This document shows, piece after piece, positions 28,304 to 36,267 of a stretch of DNA of 64,000 nucleotides (positions are counted from its first letter, which is position 1; each line of letters opens with the position of its first letter). The notes under the pieces were generated by a model that saw nothing but the letters and a program-made list of their open reading frames with translations, ran no database searches and was not told the origin of the DNA. Source of the DNA: Flavobacteriales bacterium. GTDB taxonomy: Bacteria > Bacteroidota > Bacteroidia > Flavobacteriales_E > Vicingaceae. The position numbers and the translations under genes were made by a program. The DNA is taken from contig PALM01000018.1 in assembly GCA_002706365.1 (NCBI GenBank), positions 1 through 64,000 on the forward strand, in the 5' to 3' direction.

Positions 28304-28431
28304 ACAGATACAATTTTTGAATTAACTACAGTAAAGCTCCACAAGTTACAAATAATATTAAATTGGAAACTCTTTATTAAAAAAATGTGAAATCACTCTA
28401 AAGACAAGCTTAAAGCTAAAAATGTTGCCTC

Positions 28432-29178
28432 TTACTCAACCTTTCTTTCTCCAAAGAAGAATTCTAGGTAAAAATTGACGAAATATGGCTGATTATCAGT
28501 GAATGCCATTAGTGGGATCTCCTCTAAGTATATATCAGTTTTTATTCCTACTTCTATAGAGCGAAGTGCTTCTCTCCTCTGCCCATAATCAAAGTGAAAT
28601 CCAAACTTTCCGAATATCCCTGGATATAAACGCAACTCGTCCATCCCATTCAAGAATGAAGCTCTTCCGTAAATATCTCCCTGATCATGTTTATCTGGAT
28701 CATAACGTCTACTCACTATTATGGTATTATTGGTTCCGGCCTCATCTTCCTGAATATTCAAATAGACTGGTTTTGCAAATCCAAATGAGAATCCGCCATG
28801 TAATACATAAGTCACCGAGACCCCACGTATAGATTGCTTTGGAATGAATACTTTATGATGCCCAATACTCGGTCGTAAAAAATAGAAATAGTTGAGCTTC
28901 CCAAACACATAACCCCTTACATCATTCTCAAATGGGTTAATACTCTTGATCTCCTTAGGATGCTTGATATTGCCAATCTCTACCTCATAGATCCTTTTGC
29001 TAAAGCCAGTGAGGTATTTACCATAGCGAAATGTCCCTACAAATCCATTTGTATGCATACCAATTCCACCTGAAGTCTCATTTGCATAGATAGTAGTGGT
29101 CTCTTCGAAGATCGTCTCCTGCGAACAGATATGCTGAGTCAGAAATAAGAGGATTGATATGGATAATAGTCTTCTCAA
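28432..29178 (-). CDS. Exported hypothetical protein, probable outer-membrane beta-barrel
   Basis: I do not recognise a named family. The 248-residue protein starts at a TTG (29176-29178); no ATG upstream gives a complete signal peptide, whereas this start yields MRRLLSISILLFLTQHICSQ. The mature part has many alternating hydrophobic/polar strands with aromatic ends (YVFGKLNYFYFLRPSIG, VTYVLHGGFSFGFAKP, PYFVNFYLEFFFGE), which suggests a small outer-membrane barrel. A TAnnTTTG box lies 16 bases upstream of the start. It stands alone between the large secreted protein and the divergently transcribed osmC-like gene. Confidence 0.7.
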   Translation of the reverse strand: MRRLLSISILLFLTQHICSQETIFEETTTIYANETSGGIGMHTNGFVGTFRYGKYLTGFSKRIYEVEIGNIKHPKEIKSINPFENDVRGYVFGKLNYFYFLRPSIGHHKVFIPKQSIRGVSVTYVLHGGFSFGFAKPVYLNIQEDEAGTNNTIIVSRRYDPDKHDQGDIYGRASFLNGMDELRLYPGIFGKFGFHFDYGQRREALRSIEVGIKTDIYLEEIPLMAFTDNQPYFVNFYLEFFFGERKVE

Positions 29179-29194
29179 GGGCTTACCTTTATCA

Positions 29195-29202
29195 CAAATT
29201 TA
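29195..29202 (-). promoter_or_regulatory. Candidate -7 box TAnnTTTG upstream of the beta-barrel gene
   Basis: The minus strand reads TAAATTTG, an exact consensus match 16 bp before the TTG start. It supports that unusual start codon. No -33 TTG was found at standard spacing. Confidence 0.45.
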
Positions 29203-29225
29203 AGCATTCAGCCTGTTAATAGAAT

Positions 29226-29627
29226 ATGAATCAGATTCAAGGTAAATATATAGATAACTTAAGATGCGAAATGGTGCATCCTTCGTCTACTGTAATCAGA
29301 ACCGATGCTCCTAAAGACAATCGTGGAGAAGGAAAGTTTTTCTCCCCTACCGACCTGGTAGCTGCAGCATTGGGATCTTGTATGCTAACCATTATTGGAA
29401 TAAGAGCTAGAGATAAAGGAATAAATATTGGCAATCCTGATTTTGAGATCGTGAAGCATATGCAATCAAACCCTAGAAAGATCTCGAAAATTGAGGTGAA
29501 GATTAAATTCTTTTCGGAATTGAATGAGGATGAAAGAGCATATCTTGAAAATGAAGGGAGAAAATGCCCGGTTGCCCTGAGTATCTCAGAAGAGATCGAA
29601 CAAGATATTAGCTTTGAATATGCTTAG
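29226..29627 (+). CDS. OsmC/Ohr-family hydroperoxide-reducing protein
   Basis: This 133-residue protein has the two redox cysteines of the OsmC family: C52 in AALGSCMLTIIG and C114 in GRKCPVALSI. FFSPTDLVAAALG is the characteristic helix leading to the first. Members reduce organic hydroperoxides with thiol partners in the cytoplasm. Its 3' end overlaps the convergent ytxJ gene by 20 bp. The side-by-side position with a bacillithiol-linked protein suggests a small redox-defence neighbourhood, although the two are on opposite strands and not co-transcribed. Confidence 0.88.
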   Translation: MNQIQGKYIDNLRCEMVHPSSTVIRTDAPKDNRGEGKFFSPTDLVAAALGSCMLTIIGIRARDKGINIGNPDFEIVKHMQSNPRKISKIEVKIKFFSELNEDERAYLENEGRKCPVALSISEEIEQDISFEYA

Positions 29628-29946
29628 CTACTGCTGAGCTTGATATCCCAATATGAGACGCATGGTAGGTACTGACGCCATTCTGAAGAAGAATCAATTG
29701 AGGGGATTCATGCTGAATATCGAACTTTTGGGCAATAGTGTTGCTCAACTCCCGATTGGCAAGTAAATCTAAAATGTAGATCGAAATTTTGGGGTTCTTA
29801 GCTTCCCACTGAAGCTCCAACCTTTTCTTGACCATTGCACTTATACCACATCGGGTAGAATGCTTCAAGATAGCTTGAGGATGTTGGTGGGAATCTTCTA
29901 TGATATCATTGAGATCCCCTTCAGAATTTAGGGATCGCCAATTCAT
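29608..29946 (-). CDS. ytxJ: Bacillithiol-system thioredoxin-like protein YtxJ
   Basis: The 112-residue protein has the single-cysteine motif KHSTRCGIS (C33) and a thioredoxin-like core followed by SPQLILLQNG with the cis-Pro. This is the pattern of YtxJ, a monothiol protein thought to act as a bacilliredoxin that removes bacillithiol from proteins. It therefore implies that the organism makes bacillithiol; no synthesis genes are in this window. It starts one base below the stop of a small lipoprotein gene on the same strand, and the two probably share a promoter. Confidence 0.85.
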   Translation of the reverse strand: MNWRSLNSEGDLNDIIEDSHQHPQAILKHSTRCGISAMVKKRLELQWEAKNPKISIYILDLLANRELSNTIAQKFDIQHESPQLILLQNGVSTYHASHIGISSSAVAKHIQS

Positions 29947-30072
29947 CTAGCAAGGCTCTTTTGCAGTTTCAATATCTGCTTTACTGTAAGCAGCGCATCT
30001 TTGGTGTGACTTGCATGAATACAGAGTAGCCACGACAAAAGTAAATGCTAGAATAAGAGTTAGCTTTTTCAT
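29947..30072 (-). CDS. Small lipoprotein of 41 residues
   Basis: A short gene encodes MKKLTLILAFTFVVATLYSC followed by a 21-residue mature tail with Cys, Tyr and Lys residues. LYSC is a lipobox, so Cys20 would be lipidated and the protein membrane-anchored. The stop codon is immediately next to the ytxJ start, and an exact TAnnTTTG box lies 23 bp upstream, which together support it as a real gene. Similar tiny lipoproteins with an RCxAY-type tail are common in Flavobacteriia, but no function is known to me. Confidence 0.75.
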   Translation of the reverse strand: MKKLTLILAFTFVVATLYSCKSHQRCAAYSKADIETAKEPC

Positions 30073-30094
30073 TGGTTTTCTTCTTTCTCGAATA

Positions 30095-30102
30095 CAAATG
30101 TA
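30095..30102 (-). promoter_or_regulatory. Candidate -7 box TAnnTTTG for the small lipoprotein-ytxJ unit
   Basis: The minus strand reads TACATTTG, an exact consensus match 22 bp from the lipoprotein ATG. The -33 region shows no clear TTG. Confidence 0.45.
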
Positions 30103-30178
30103 ATTAAAAGGCTTTTGAATCATTTGATTAATATCATTTTTGTTAACAATAAAATGGTGATAACAGCAGCCTTATAAT

Positions 30179-30862
30179 ATGGTAAATAATGTGACCCCAA
30201 AAATTGAGAGTGGTTGGAAGTCGGTCTTAATGCCGCAGTTTCAAGCTCCATACTTTTCTGAATTAAAAGAAACTTTAATACGTGAGTATGATCAAAAGGT
30301 TGTCTATCCACCTAAGTCTAAGTTATTTGCGGCTTACGACACTACTCCCTTTGACAAAGTTAAAGTGGTAATACTAGGACAAGACCCCTATCATGGTCCT
30401 GGGCAAGCACACGGTTTATGCTTCTCAGTACCACATGGAATACCTCAGCCACCTTCTCTGAAGAATATATTTAAGGAAATAAATAAGGACTTAGGTATTG
30501 AGCTTCCTGATAATGGTAATCTTGAGCATTGGGCAAAACAAGGAGTGTTCTTGCTAAATACCTTCTTGTCGGTTAGAGAAGCCTCTCCTCTATCTCATAG
30601 CAAAATAGGCTGGGAACGCTTTACAGATGCAAGTATTGAAGCACTTTCTGAGCACCGTCAAGGCTTGATATTCTTACTTTGGGGGAGCAATGCCAGAAAA
30701 AAGAAAGATTTGATCGATCTAAATAGACATCATGTACTTGAAAGTGTGCACCCAAGCCCTTTATCTGCTCACCGAGGGTTCTTTGGCTGTGGTCATTTCT
30801 CTAAAACCAATGAATTGCTCAATCAAATGGGAAAAGAGCCAATTGATTGGGAAATAAAATAA
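30179..30862 (+). CDS. ung: Uracil-DNA glycosylase (family 1)
   Basis: The 227-residue enzyme removes uracil from DNA in base-excision repair. It shows the complete family 1 signature: catalytic D69 in GQDPYHGPGQAHG, the Pro-rich loop IPQPPSLKNI, N127 in LLNTFL and catalytic H191 in HPSPLSAHRGFFG. Length is normal. It is a single gene between the divergent small lipoprotein gene and the outer-membrane D15 protein, which starts 21 bp after its stop. Confidence 0.97.
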   Translation: MVNNVTPKIESGWKSVLMPQFQAPYFSELKETLIREYDQKVVYPPKSKLFAAYDTTPFDKVKVVILGQDPYHGPGQAHGLCFSVPHGIPQPPSLKNIFKEINKDLGIELPDNGNLEHWAKQGVFLLNTFLSVREASPLSHSKIGWERFTDASIEALSEHRQGLIFLLWGSNARKKKDLIDLNRHHVLESVHPSPLSAHRGFFGCGHFSKTNELLNQMGKEPIDWEIK

Positions 30863-30883
30863 AATGCAATCTCCTTTGTTTCT

Positions 30884-32617
30884 ATGTCGATGAGATATAC
30901 CATTCTAAGCCTTCTTTTACTGCTATTTAGCAGTTTGAGCGCACAGCGACTTCTCCTGGAAGTGAAAGGTGTGAGTGGTATCGACTTGGATCATCCAAAA
31001 TATGTGAATGATAGTGCTGAAGGAGAGATTATTGCCGATCAATTGATCACTCAACTTCATTCAGCTGCATATCTTGAGGCACAGATTGATAGCAGTTATA
31101 GCAATGGTGGCCGTTTTAGGATAAAGATTGATCAAGGCAAAGAGTACCAATGGGTGAAGCTGAAAGCTTCAAATATGGATGAGTTTGCTATCAATCAAGT
31201 TGATCTGAATGGCAGGCTATTCATGAATAGACCCTTTAATCCTAAACAACTCAACAGGCTTTTTGAAAGGACGGTAAAATTCTATGAGGAAAGAGGGTAT
31301 CCTTTTGCCAGAGTTAAGTTGGATAGTATTGAGATCAGTGATCAAAGGGAGATCAATGCTACTCTTTGGGTTGAAAAGGGCAAATACTATAAGATCGACA
31401 GTTTAAAGATTGAAGGGAATAGCAGAGTTAACGAGACTTTCCTAAAGTCGTACCTCAATATCAATATCGGTGGACCCTACAAAGAATCCGTTGTATCCAA
31501 CATCGACAACCGTATGGATGAGATTCCTTTCCTAAGTGAAGCAAAACCTAAAGAAGTTAGATTCTTCGAAGAGGGCGTAAGCTTGGTGGTATATCCCAAA
31601 AAAAAGAAAGCTAGTCGCTTCGATGGTATCTTGGGCCTACTTACCGAAGAAGAAACAGGAAAGATAGAATTTACGGGTGATGTCGACCTTCTTTTGATCA
31701 ATTCCTTCAACAGAGGAGAACGCATCGGATTCAACTGGAGAAAACTGAAAGGAAACTCAACCGACCTACAATTGGAATTGGGATACCCTTACATTTTCCA
31801 ATCTCAGTTTGGAGTTGACTACAACTTTAAACTCTTTAGAAGAGACACTACCTTCATCGATCTGCAAAATAGATTGGCGTTGAGCTATGCTAAAAGTGCG
31901 AGAAACTACTTTAGTCTGTTCTATGAGCGAAAGACCTCAAGGTTGTTATCGAGAAATGGCTTGAATAGCACCAACATTTCTTCTCTCGGACTAGGTGATG
32001 TTGCGATAAATCTATTTGGCGTTGGCTATAATCTACAGAAGTATAATTACATCTATAATCCTAGAAAGGGATACGGACTTAACTTAGATTTTGGTGTGGG
32101 GTTAAAGGATTTGGAGAAGATCAAGGCCCTGGAAGAAGACAATCCAAACCTTTATGATGGAGTTGAGCTGAGTACAACCCAGTATTCGGGGAATCTCAAA
32201 GTGAATTACTTCATCCCAATCGGAGGCAGGTCTGCTATAATGATCGGCAATCAATCCGCTATCGTGTATTCTGAGAATGTCTATCAAAATGAGCTCCTGC
32301 GATTTGGAGGCTTGAAATTACTTAGAGGTTTTGATGAAGAGGCCTTAACAGGATCTGCCTATAGCTTCATGACGGTTGAGTACCGCTTCATATTGGATAG
32401 GAATTCCTACTTCGCATTATTTTCAGATGGTGGCTACTATGAAAGCAATACTGTTTCCGGCTATAGCAACGATCAACCAATTGGAATTGGTGCAGGGATC
32501 AACTTTGAGACCGGAGCAGGAATCTTCTCTTTCAACTATGCAGTGGGTAAACAAGAAGATACTTCATTCGATCTTCGAGTGGCAAAGATCCACTTTGGTT
32601 TCGTGAACATCTTCTAA
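30884..32617 (+). CDS. Outer-membrane D15/BamA-superfamily protein with POTRA-like domains
   Basis: This 577-residue protein has a signal peptide (RYTILSLLLLLFSSLSA, start ATG at 30884 or 30890). Residues 30-245 contain POTRA-like segments: FNPKQLNRLFERTVKFYEERGYPFARVKLDSIEI and YKIDSLKIEGNSRVNETFLKSYLNIN are clear. The rest is strand-rich with a surface-antigen end (LLRGFDEEALTGSAYSFMTVEYRFILD, AGINFETGAGIFSFNYAVG, KIHFGFVNIF) that finishes in an aromatic residue, as in D15 barrels. It is shorter than BamA and has fewer POTRA units, so a TamA-like or other translocation role is more likely than the essential BamA. Confidence 0.83.
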   Translation: MSMRYTILSLLLLLFSSLSAQRLLLEVKGVSGIDLDHPKYVNDSAEGEIIADQLITQLHSAAYLEAQIDSSYSNGGRFRIKIDQGKEYQWVKLKASNMDEFAINQVDLNGRLFMNRPFNPKQLNRLFERTVKFYEERGYPFARVKLDSIEISDQREINATLWVEKGKYYKIDSLKIEGNSRVNETFLKSYLNINIGGPYKESVVSNIDNRMDEIPFLSEAKPKEVRFFEEGVSLVVYPKKKKASRFDGILGLLTEEETGKIEFTGDVDLLLINSFNRGERIGFNWRKLKGNSTDLQLELGYPYIFQSQFGVDYNFKLFRRDTTFIDLQNRLALSYAKSARNYFSLFYERKTSRLLSRNGLNSTNISSLGLGDVAINLFGVGYNLQKYNYIYNPRKGYGLNLDFGVGLKDLEKIKALEEDNPNLYDGVELSTTQYSGNLKVNYFIPIGGRSAIMIGNQSAIVYSENVYQNELLRFGGLKLLRGFDEEALTGSAYSFMTVEYRFILDRNSYFALFSDGGYYESNTVSGYSNDQPIGIGAGINFETGAGIFSFNYAVGKQEDTSFDLRVAKIHFGFVNIF

Positions 32618-32665
32618 GGGACAAAAGCTAAAATCTCGCCCTAAGAATTAATAATTTAGCAATCC

Positions 32666-34024
32666 ATGGATTTTGTCACTTATCTCATTCCGATTCTCAT
32701 TCTTTTAGTTGCAATTGCAATACTGTTCATTCTTTTGAAGAATCAGAGAGGCAAAGGAATTGTCGGGGCCGACACATCAGATCTTGAAAGGCAAATTACC
32801 GAGTTGAGCTTTGAGAAAAAGCACCTTGAATCTAGATTGGAGAATGCCAAAGAAGAGTTTAGACTCAAACAAAAGCGAGAAAATGAGTTGATCGATGAGA
32901 AAACAGAGCTCAGCAATCAACTATCCTCCGCAAGAACCAAGCTTGAAAATCTAGAAGAACAACTCGCTTCTGAAGAGAAACGATTAAAGGAACTTCAAGA
33001 GAAATTCAATAAGGACTTTCAAATACTTGCAAATAGAATCCTGAAAGAGAATTCAGATCAGTTTTCAAAGACGCATCAAAAAGAACTTGATGATATCCTT
33101 AAGCCATTGAGAGAGAAAATTAAAGGCTTTGAAGAAACCGTTGAGAAACGCTATGAAAACGAACAAAAGGAAAGAATTACACTAAAAACAGAGATCGAAA
33201 ATCTGCTAAAGCTTAATAATACCTTGAGCGACCAAGCTCAGAATCTCACCAACGCTCTTAAAGGGGAAAGTAAGACCCGTGGTAATTGGGGTGAATTGGT
33301 ATTAGAGAGAATTCTTGAAAGTTCCGGACTAATTGAGGGTGAGGAGTATGTGACACAGCATTCAGATACCAATCAGGAAAATAGAAGAATTCAGCCTGAT
33401 GTGATCATCAAACTGCCAGATGAAAAGCATTTGATCATTGATTCAAAAGTTTCATTGGTGGCATATGATCAATACATTGCTGCTGATGAGGATAAGGAAA
33501 AGAGCACTCAGCTTAAGCTGCATCTTGCAAGTGTGAAGAACCATGTGAGTCAGCTTAGCGAAAAGAACTATCAAAGCGGGAAAAAGCTCAACTCTCCTGA
33601 TTTTGTCCTTCTTTTCATGCCCATTGAACCAGCTTTTAGTTTGGCCGTGCAGGAGGATTCTCAGTTGTATGCTTATGCCTGGGAACGAAAAGTAGTAATC
33701 GTAAGTCCCACTACCCTATTGGCCACGCTTCGCACCATTGCATCAGTCTGGAAGAATGAAAAATTCACACGCAATGTGCAAGAGATCCAGGAAAAAGCAG
33801 GTTCGCTCTACGACAAATTTGTGGGCTTTTTAGAGGATATGCAGAAGATAGATCGCGGACTAGCATCCGCCAGAACGGCTTATGATGATGCTCATAATAA
33901 ACTCAAAGAAGGAAGAGGAAATATTGTGAAGCGTATTGAAGATATAAAGAGTCTTGGTGCTAGTTCAAAAAAGGAGATCCCAAGCGAATTCAAAGACGAA
34001 ATAGATGCAGATGAAAGTCACTAA
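32666..34024 (+). CDS. rmuC: RmuC-family DNA recombination protein
   Basis: The 452-residue protein has an N-terminal membrane helix (about 4-26), a long coiled coil (about 37-220, rich in Glu, Lys and Leu), and a nuclease-like C-terminal core. The core carries KTRGNWGELVLERILESSGL, QPDVIIKLPDEKHLIIDSKVSL and DFVLLFMPIEPAFSLA, the RmuC signature; Asp and Lys in IIDSKVS fit a restriction-endonuclease-like fold. In E. coli RmuC limits inversions at short repeats, an interesting link in a genome rich in short repeats, but that link is only suggestive. It overlaps the GWxTD gene by up to 20 bp. Confidence 0.92.
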   Translation: MDFVTYLIPILILLVAIAILFILLKNQRGKGIVGADTSDLERQITELSFEKKHLESRLENAKEEFRLKQKRENELIDEKTELSNQLSSARTKLENLEEQLASEEKRLKELQEKFNKDFQILANRILKENSDQFSKTHQKELDDILKPLREKIKGFEETVEKRYENEQKERITLKTEIENLLKLNNTLSDQAQNLTNALKGESKTRGNWGELVLERILESSGLIEGEEYVTQHSDTNQENRRIQPDVIIKLPDEKHLIIDSKVSLVAYDQYIAADEDKEKSTQLKLHLASVKNHVSQLSEKNYQSGKKLNSPDFVLLFMPIEPAFSLAVQEDSQLYAYAWERKVVIVSPTTLLATLRTIASVWKNEKFTRNVQEIQEKAGSLYDKFVGFLEDMQKIDRGLASARTAYDDAHNKLKEGRGNIVKRIEDIKSLGASSKKEIPSEFKDEIDADESH

Positions 34025-35261
34025 ATATCTATCTCTCCTATTCCTCCTGCTGATGATTGCTTGTTATTCAGGCAGTCGACTCAGTCAGCCCGACTACACC
34101 TATCTCTATAATCCCGAGCAAAAACTCATCAAGCCAGACCTCAAAGTTTATCATAATTCAGCCGATAGCAGCACCCTTTATTTTCGTATCAAGGCAGATG
34201 ATATCCTATATGGGAAGATGCAAAGCGATAGCAATCTTACCACTAGACTTCTAATGAAGTACAAGGTGTATGATTATGAGAATAAAGATGTGCTTTTAGA
34301 CAGCGCAACGATCGGGCTAATAGACCGAGGGCAGAACGAGAACACAGATTATCTGCAAGGCAAGGTGAATATGTATATGCCTATAGGAAAGTTGTATCGC
34401 TTGCGTATTTATTTTAGAGATGAATACAAAGACCTCAACACGGTATATGAGCAGCTTTATGATAAACGATTAAATGGCAATCAGGAATTCTATCTGCTAA
34501 AGCAAAATGGGAAGATCGTATACAATGCAGTGGCTACGAAAAACAATAGCATCAGCGTGCACAAAAGTCCTCTAATCACCACAACCAACTATGAATTAGA
34601 TTCCGCCAATCATCAGTTCAAAATGACCCCTCCTCCTTTTGTGATGGATGCAGGCCAACAACAGATCAACTTTAGCTATAGAAGTAATCTGGTTTTTGAA
34701 GATAGTTTGCTGATTAGCAATATCGGTCGTTTGAATCGACTTATCCCAGCTGATAGCCAGCTTTTGAGGATGCATTTCTTCTACTTCCAAGATGATTATC
34801 CCTATATCACAGAATTGGAACAAATGATTGAACCTATTCGATATATCAGCACTACTGCAGAATACAAGCGAATAAAGAATGCATTGAACCTAAAGAAGGA
34901 AATCGATGCATTTTGGATGAAGATCGGCAAGGATGAGAACACAGCTAAGTCGCTCATTAGGGAATACTACAAACGTGTTGAAATAGCCAATCGTTATTTT
35001 GGTACTTATAGAGAAGGTTGGAAGACGGATAGAGGAATAATATTCATCGTCTATGGTCAGCCTAGCACAATCTATAAAGACCTCAACTCAGAAAGTTGGA
35101 TCTATGGAGAAGAAAACAACATCCTCTCTGTTAAATTCACCTTCAGAAAGATCAGAAGCGAGGAAAGCGATAATATATTCATACTTCAACGCAGCGAAGA
35201 CTATAAGAGCAATTGGTATAGAGCGGTTGATGATTGGAGACAAGGACGAATAAATTCGTAG
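34005..35261 (+). CDS. GWxTD-domain lipoprotein
   Basis: The 418-residue protein begins at ATG 34005, or more likely at 34011, giving MKVTKYLSLLFLLLMIACYSG with a lipobox ending in Cys. The C-terminal domain has the eponymous motif GWKTDRGIIFIVYGQPSTIYKD followed by SWIYGEE. GWxTD proteins are common in Bacteroidota; their function is unknown. The N-terminal part (about 25-270) is beta-rich without a name I recognise. The gene overlaps rmuC and is followed by 247 bp of repeat-rich DNA. Confidence 0.85.
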   Translation: MQMKVTKYLSLLFLLLMIACYSGSRLSQPDYTYLYNPEQKLIKPDLKVYHNSADSSTLYFRIKADDILYGKMQSDSNLTTRLLMKYKVYDYENKDVLLDSATIGLIDRGQNENTDYLQGKVNMYMPIGKLYRLRIYFRDEYKDLNTVYEQLYDKRLNGNQEFYLLKQNGKIVYNAVATKNNSISVHKSPLITTTNYELDSANHQFKMTPPPFVMDAGQQQINFSYRSNLVFEDSLLISNIGRLNRLIPADSQLLRMHFFYFQDDYPYITELEQMIEPIRYISTTAEYKRIKNALNLKKEIDAFWMKIGKDENTAKSLIREYYKRVEIANRYFGTYREGWKTDRGIIFIVYGQPSTIYKDLNSESWIYGEENNILSVKFTFRKIRSEESDNIFILQRSEDYKSNWYRAVDDWRQGRINS

Positions 35262-35268
35262 TGGAGCC

Positions 35269-35331
35269 GGGAGTTGGGAGCTGGGAGCTGGGAGCTGGGA
35301 TGAAGGAGAAAAGATGAAGGAGAAAGGAGAA
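35269..35331. repeat. Heptanucleotide array, 9 units
   Basis: Nine contiguous 7-mers in strict register: GGGAGTT, GGGAGCT three times, GGGATGA, AGGAGAA, AAGATGA, AGGAGAA, AGGAGAA. The register is kept although the unit sequence changes midway. Confidence 0.9.
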
Positions 35332-35352
35332 ATCTGTCTTCCCGACGGCTCC

Positions 35353-35384
35353 CGAGTGATTCCGCGAAGCGGAATTGTATCGAG
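35353..35384. repeat. REP-like imperfect palindrome, copy 1
   Basis: CGAGTGATTCCG, a short loop region, then CGGAATTGTATCGAG. The inverted arms ATTCCGC and GCGGAAT pair. A second, inverted copy with another loop lies at 62030-62063. Confidence 0.75.
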
Positions 35385-35508
35385 GGATAGTCGGTGGCGA
35401 AAGAAATCTGAAATTAGGCTTGCTATTTAAGAACAAAATGCCGGCCTCGGTCCTCGGACTCGGCCTAAATTACTTTCCTTTGAAACGATATTTACTTCTT
35501 AGAATAAA

Positions 35509-36267
35509 ATGGACGAAGAAAAACGTATATCCAAAACCGACTACATCTACGGAATGCATCCAGTAATGGAAGCGATCAAGGCACAAAAGACCATTGATAA
35601 GGTCTTGGTGCAGTCGGATCTTAAAGGACCCAATATTACCGAGCTTCGAAGACTGCTTAAGGATCATAAGATCAGCTCACAGAACTTGCCTTTGGGTAGA
35701 CTCAATCATCTGTATAAGAAGAATCATCAAGGTGTTGTGGCACTTCTTTCCCCTATTGAGTTCCAACCTTATGAAGAGGTACTCAACAAGGTTTATGAAG
35801 AAGGACGCACTCCCCTATTTCTAATCCTTGACAGAGTTAGTGATGTTGGCAATTTCGGCGCTATTTGTCGCTCTGCTGAATGTCTTGGAGTTGATCACAT
35901 CATCATCCCTGTAAAAGGCTCAGCTCAAATCAATGACGAAGCTATCAAACGTTCTTCCGGAGCATTGTTGAATATCTCAGTTTCTCGTGAACGCGATCTT
36001 GCCGAAGTATGTCAGAAACTGGCGGCCTCTGGCTTACAATTGATTGGCTGTAGTGAAAAAGGCGAAAAGAATATCTATGAGGTCAAATATGAGTTGCCAC
36101 TTGCCATTGTAATGGGATCTGAAAGAGATGGGATCAATTCTACAATAGTTAAAGAATTGAATGATATGGTCCAGATTCCAATGAGTGGAAAAACCGATTC
36201 TCTAAACGTGGCCGCATCAACAGCCATTATTCTCAGCGAAATAAGCAGACAAAGAGGTGGCTTTTAA
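35509..36267 (+). CDS. rlmB: TrmH/SpoU-family rRNA 2'-O-methyltransferase (RlmB-like)
   Basis: The 252-residue protein has an N-terminal substrate-binding domain (about 1-85, starting DYIYGMHPVMEAIKAQ) and a SPOUT catalytic domain. The three SpoU motifs are visible: LILDRVSDVGNFGAICRSAECLGV, IVMGSERDGINS and VQIPMSGKTDSLNVAASTAI. The overall layout matches RlmB, which methylates G2251 of 23S rRNA; TrmH-type alternatives cannot be fully excluded. It overlaps the next gene by 11 bp. It starts after a repeat-rich gap. Confidence 0.88.
   Translation: MDEEKRISKTDYIYGMHPVMEAIKAQKTIDKVLVQSDLKGPNITELRRLLKDHKISSQNLPLGRLNHLYKKNHQGVVALLSPIEFQPYEEVLNKVYEEGRTPLFLILDRVSDVGNFGAICRSAECLGVDHIIIPVKGSAQINDEAIKRSSGALLNISVSRERDLAEVCQKLAASGLQLIGCSEKGEKNIYEVKYELPLAIVMGSERDGINSTIVKELNDMVQIPMSGKTDSLNVAASTAIILSEISRQRGGF

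Larger units (their letters stand above)
35262..35508. repeat. Repeat-rich intergenic region
   Basis: No convincing gene. It holds a nine-unit heptamer array (35269-35331), an imperfect palindrome (35353-35384) and one copy of the 12-nt motif ATGCCGGCCTCG (35438-35449). ORF-like frames across it lack any coding signature. Confidence 0.8.

Noticed and set aside
35375-35566. 63-codon open frame before rlmB
   Set aside because: It overlaps repeats and the start of rlmB in another frame; no coding evidence.
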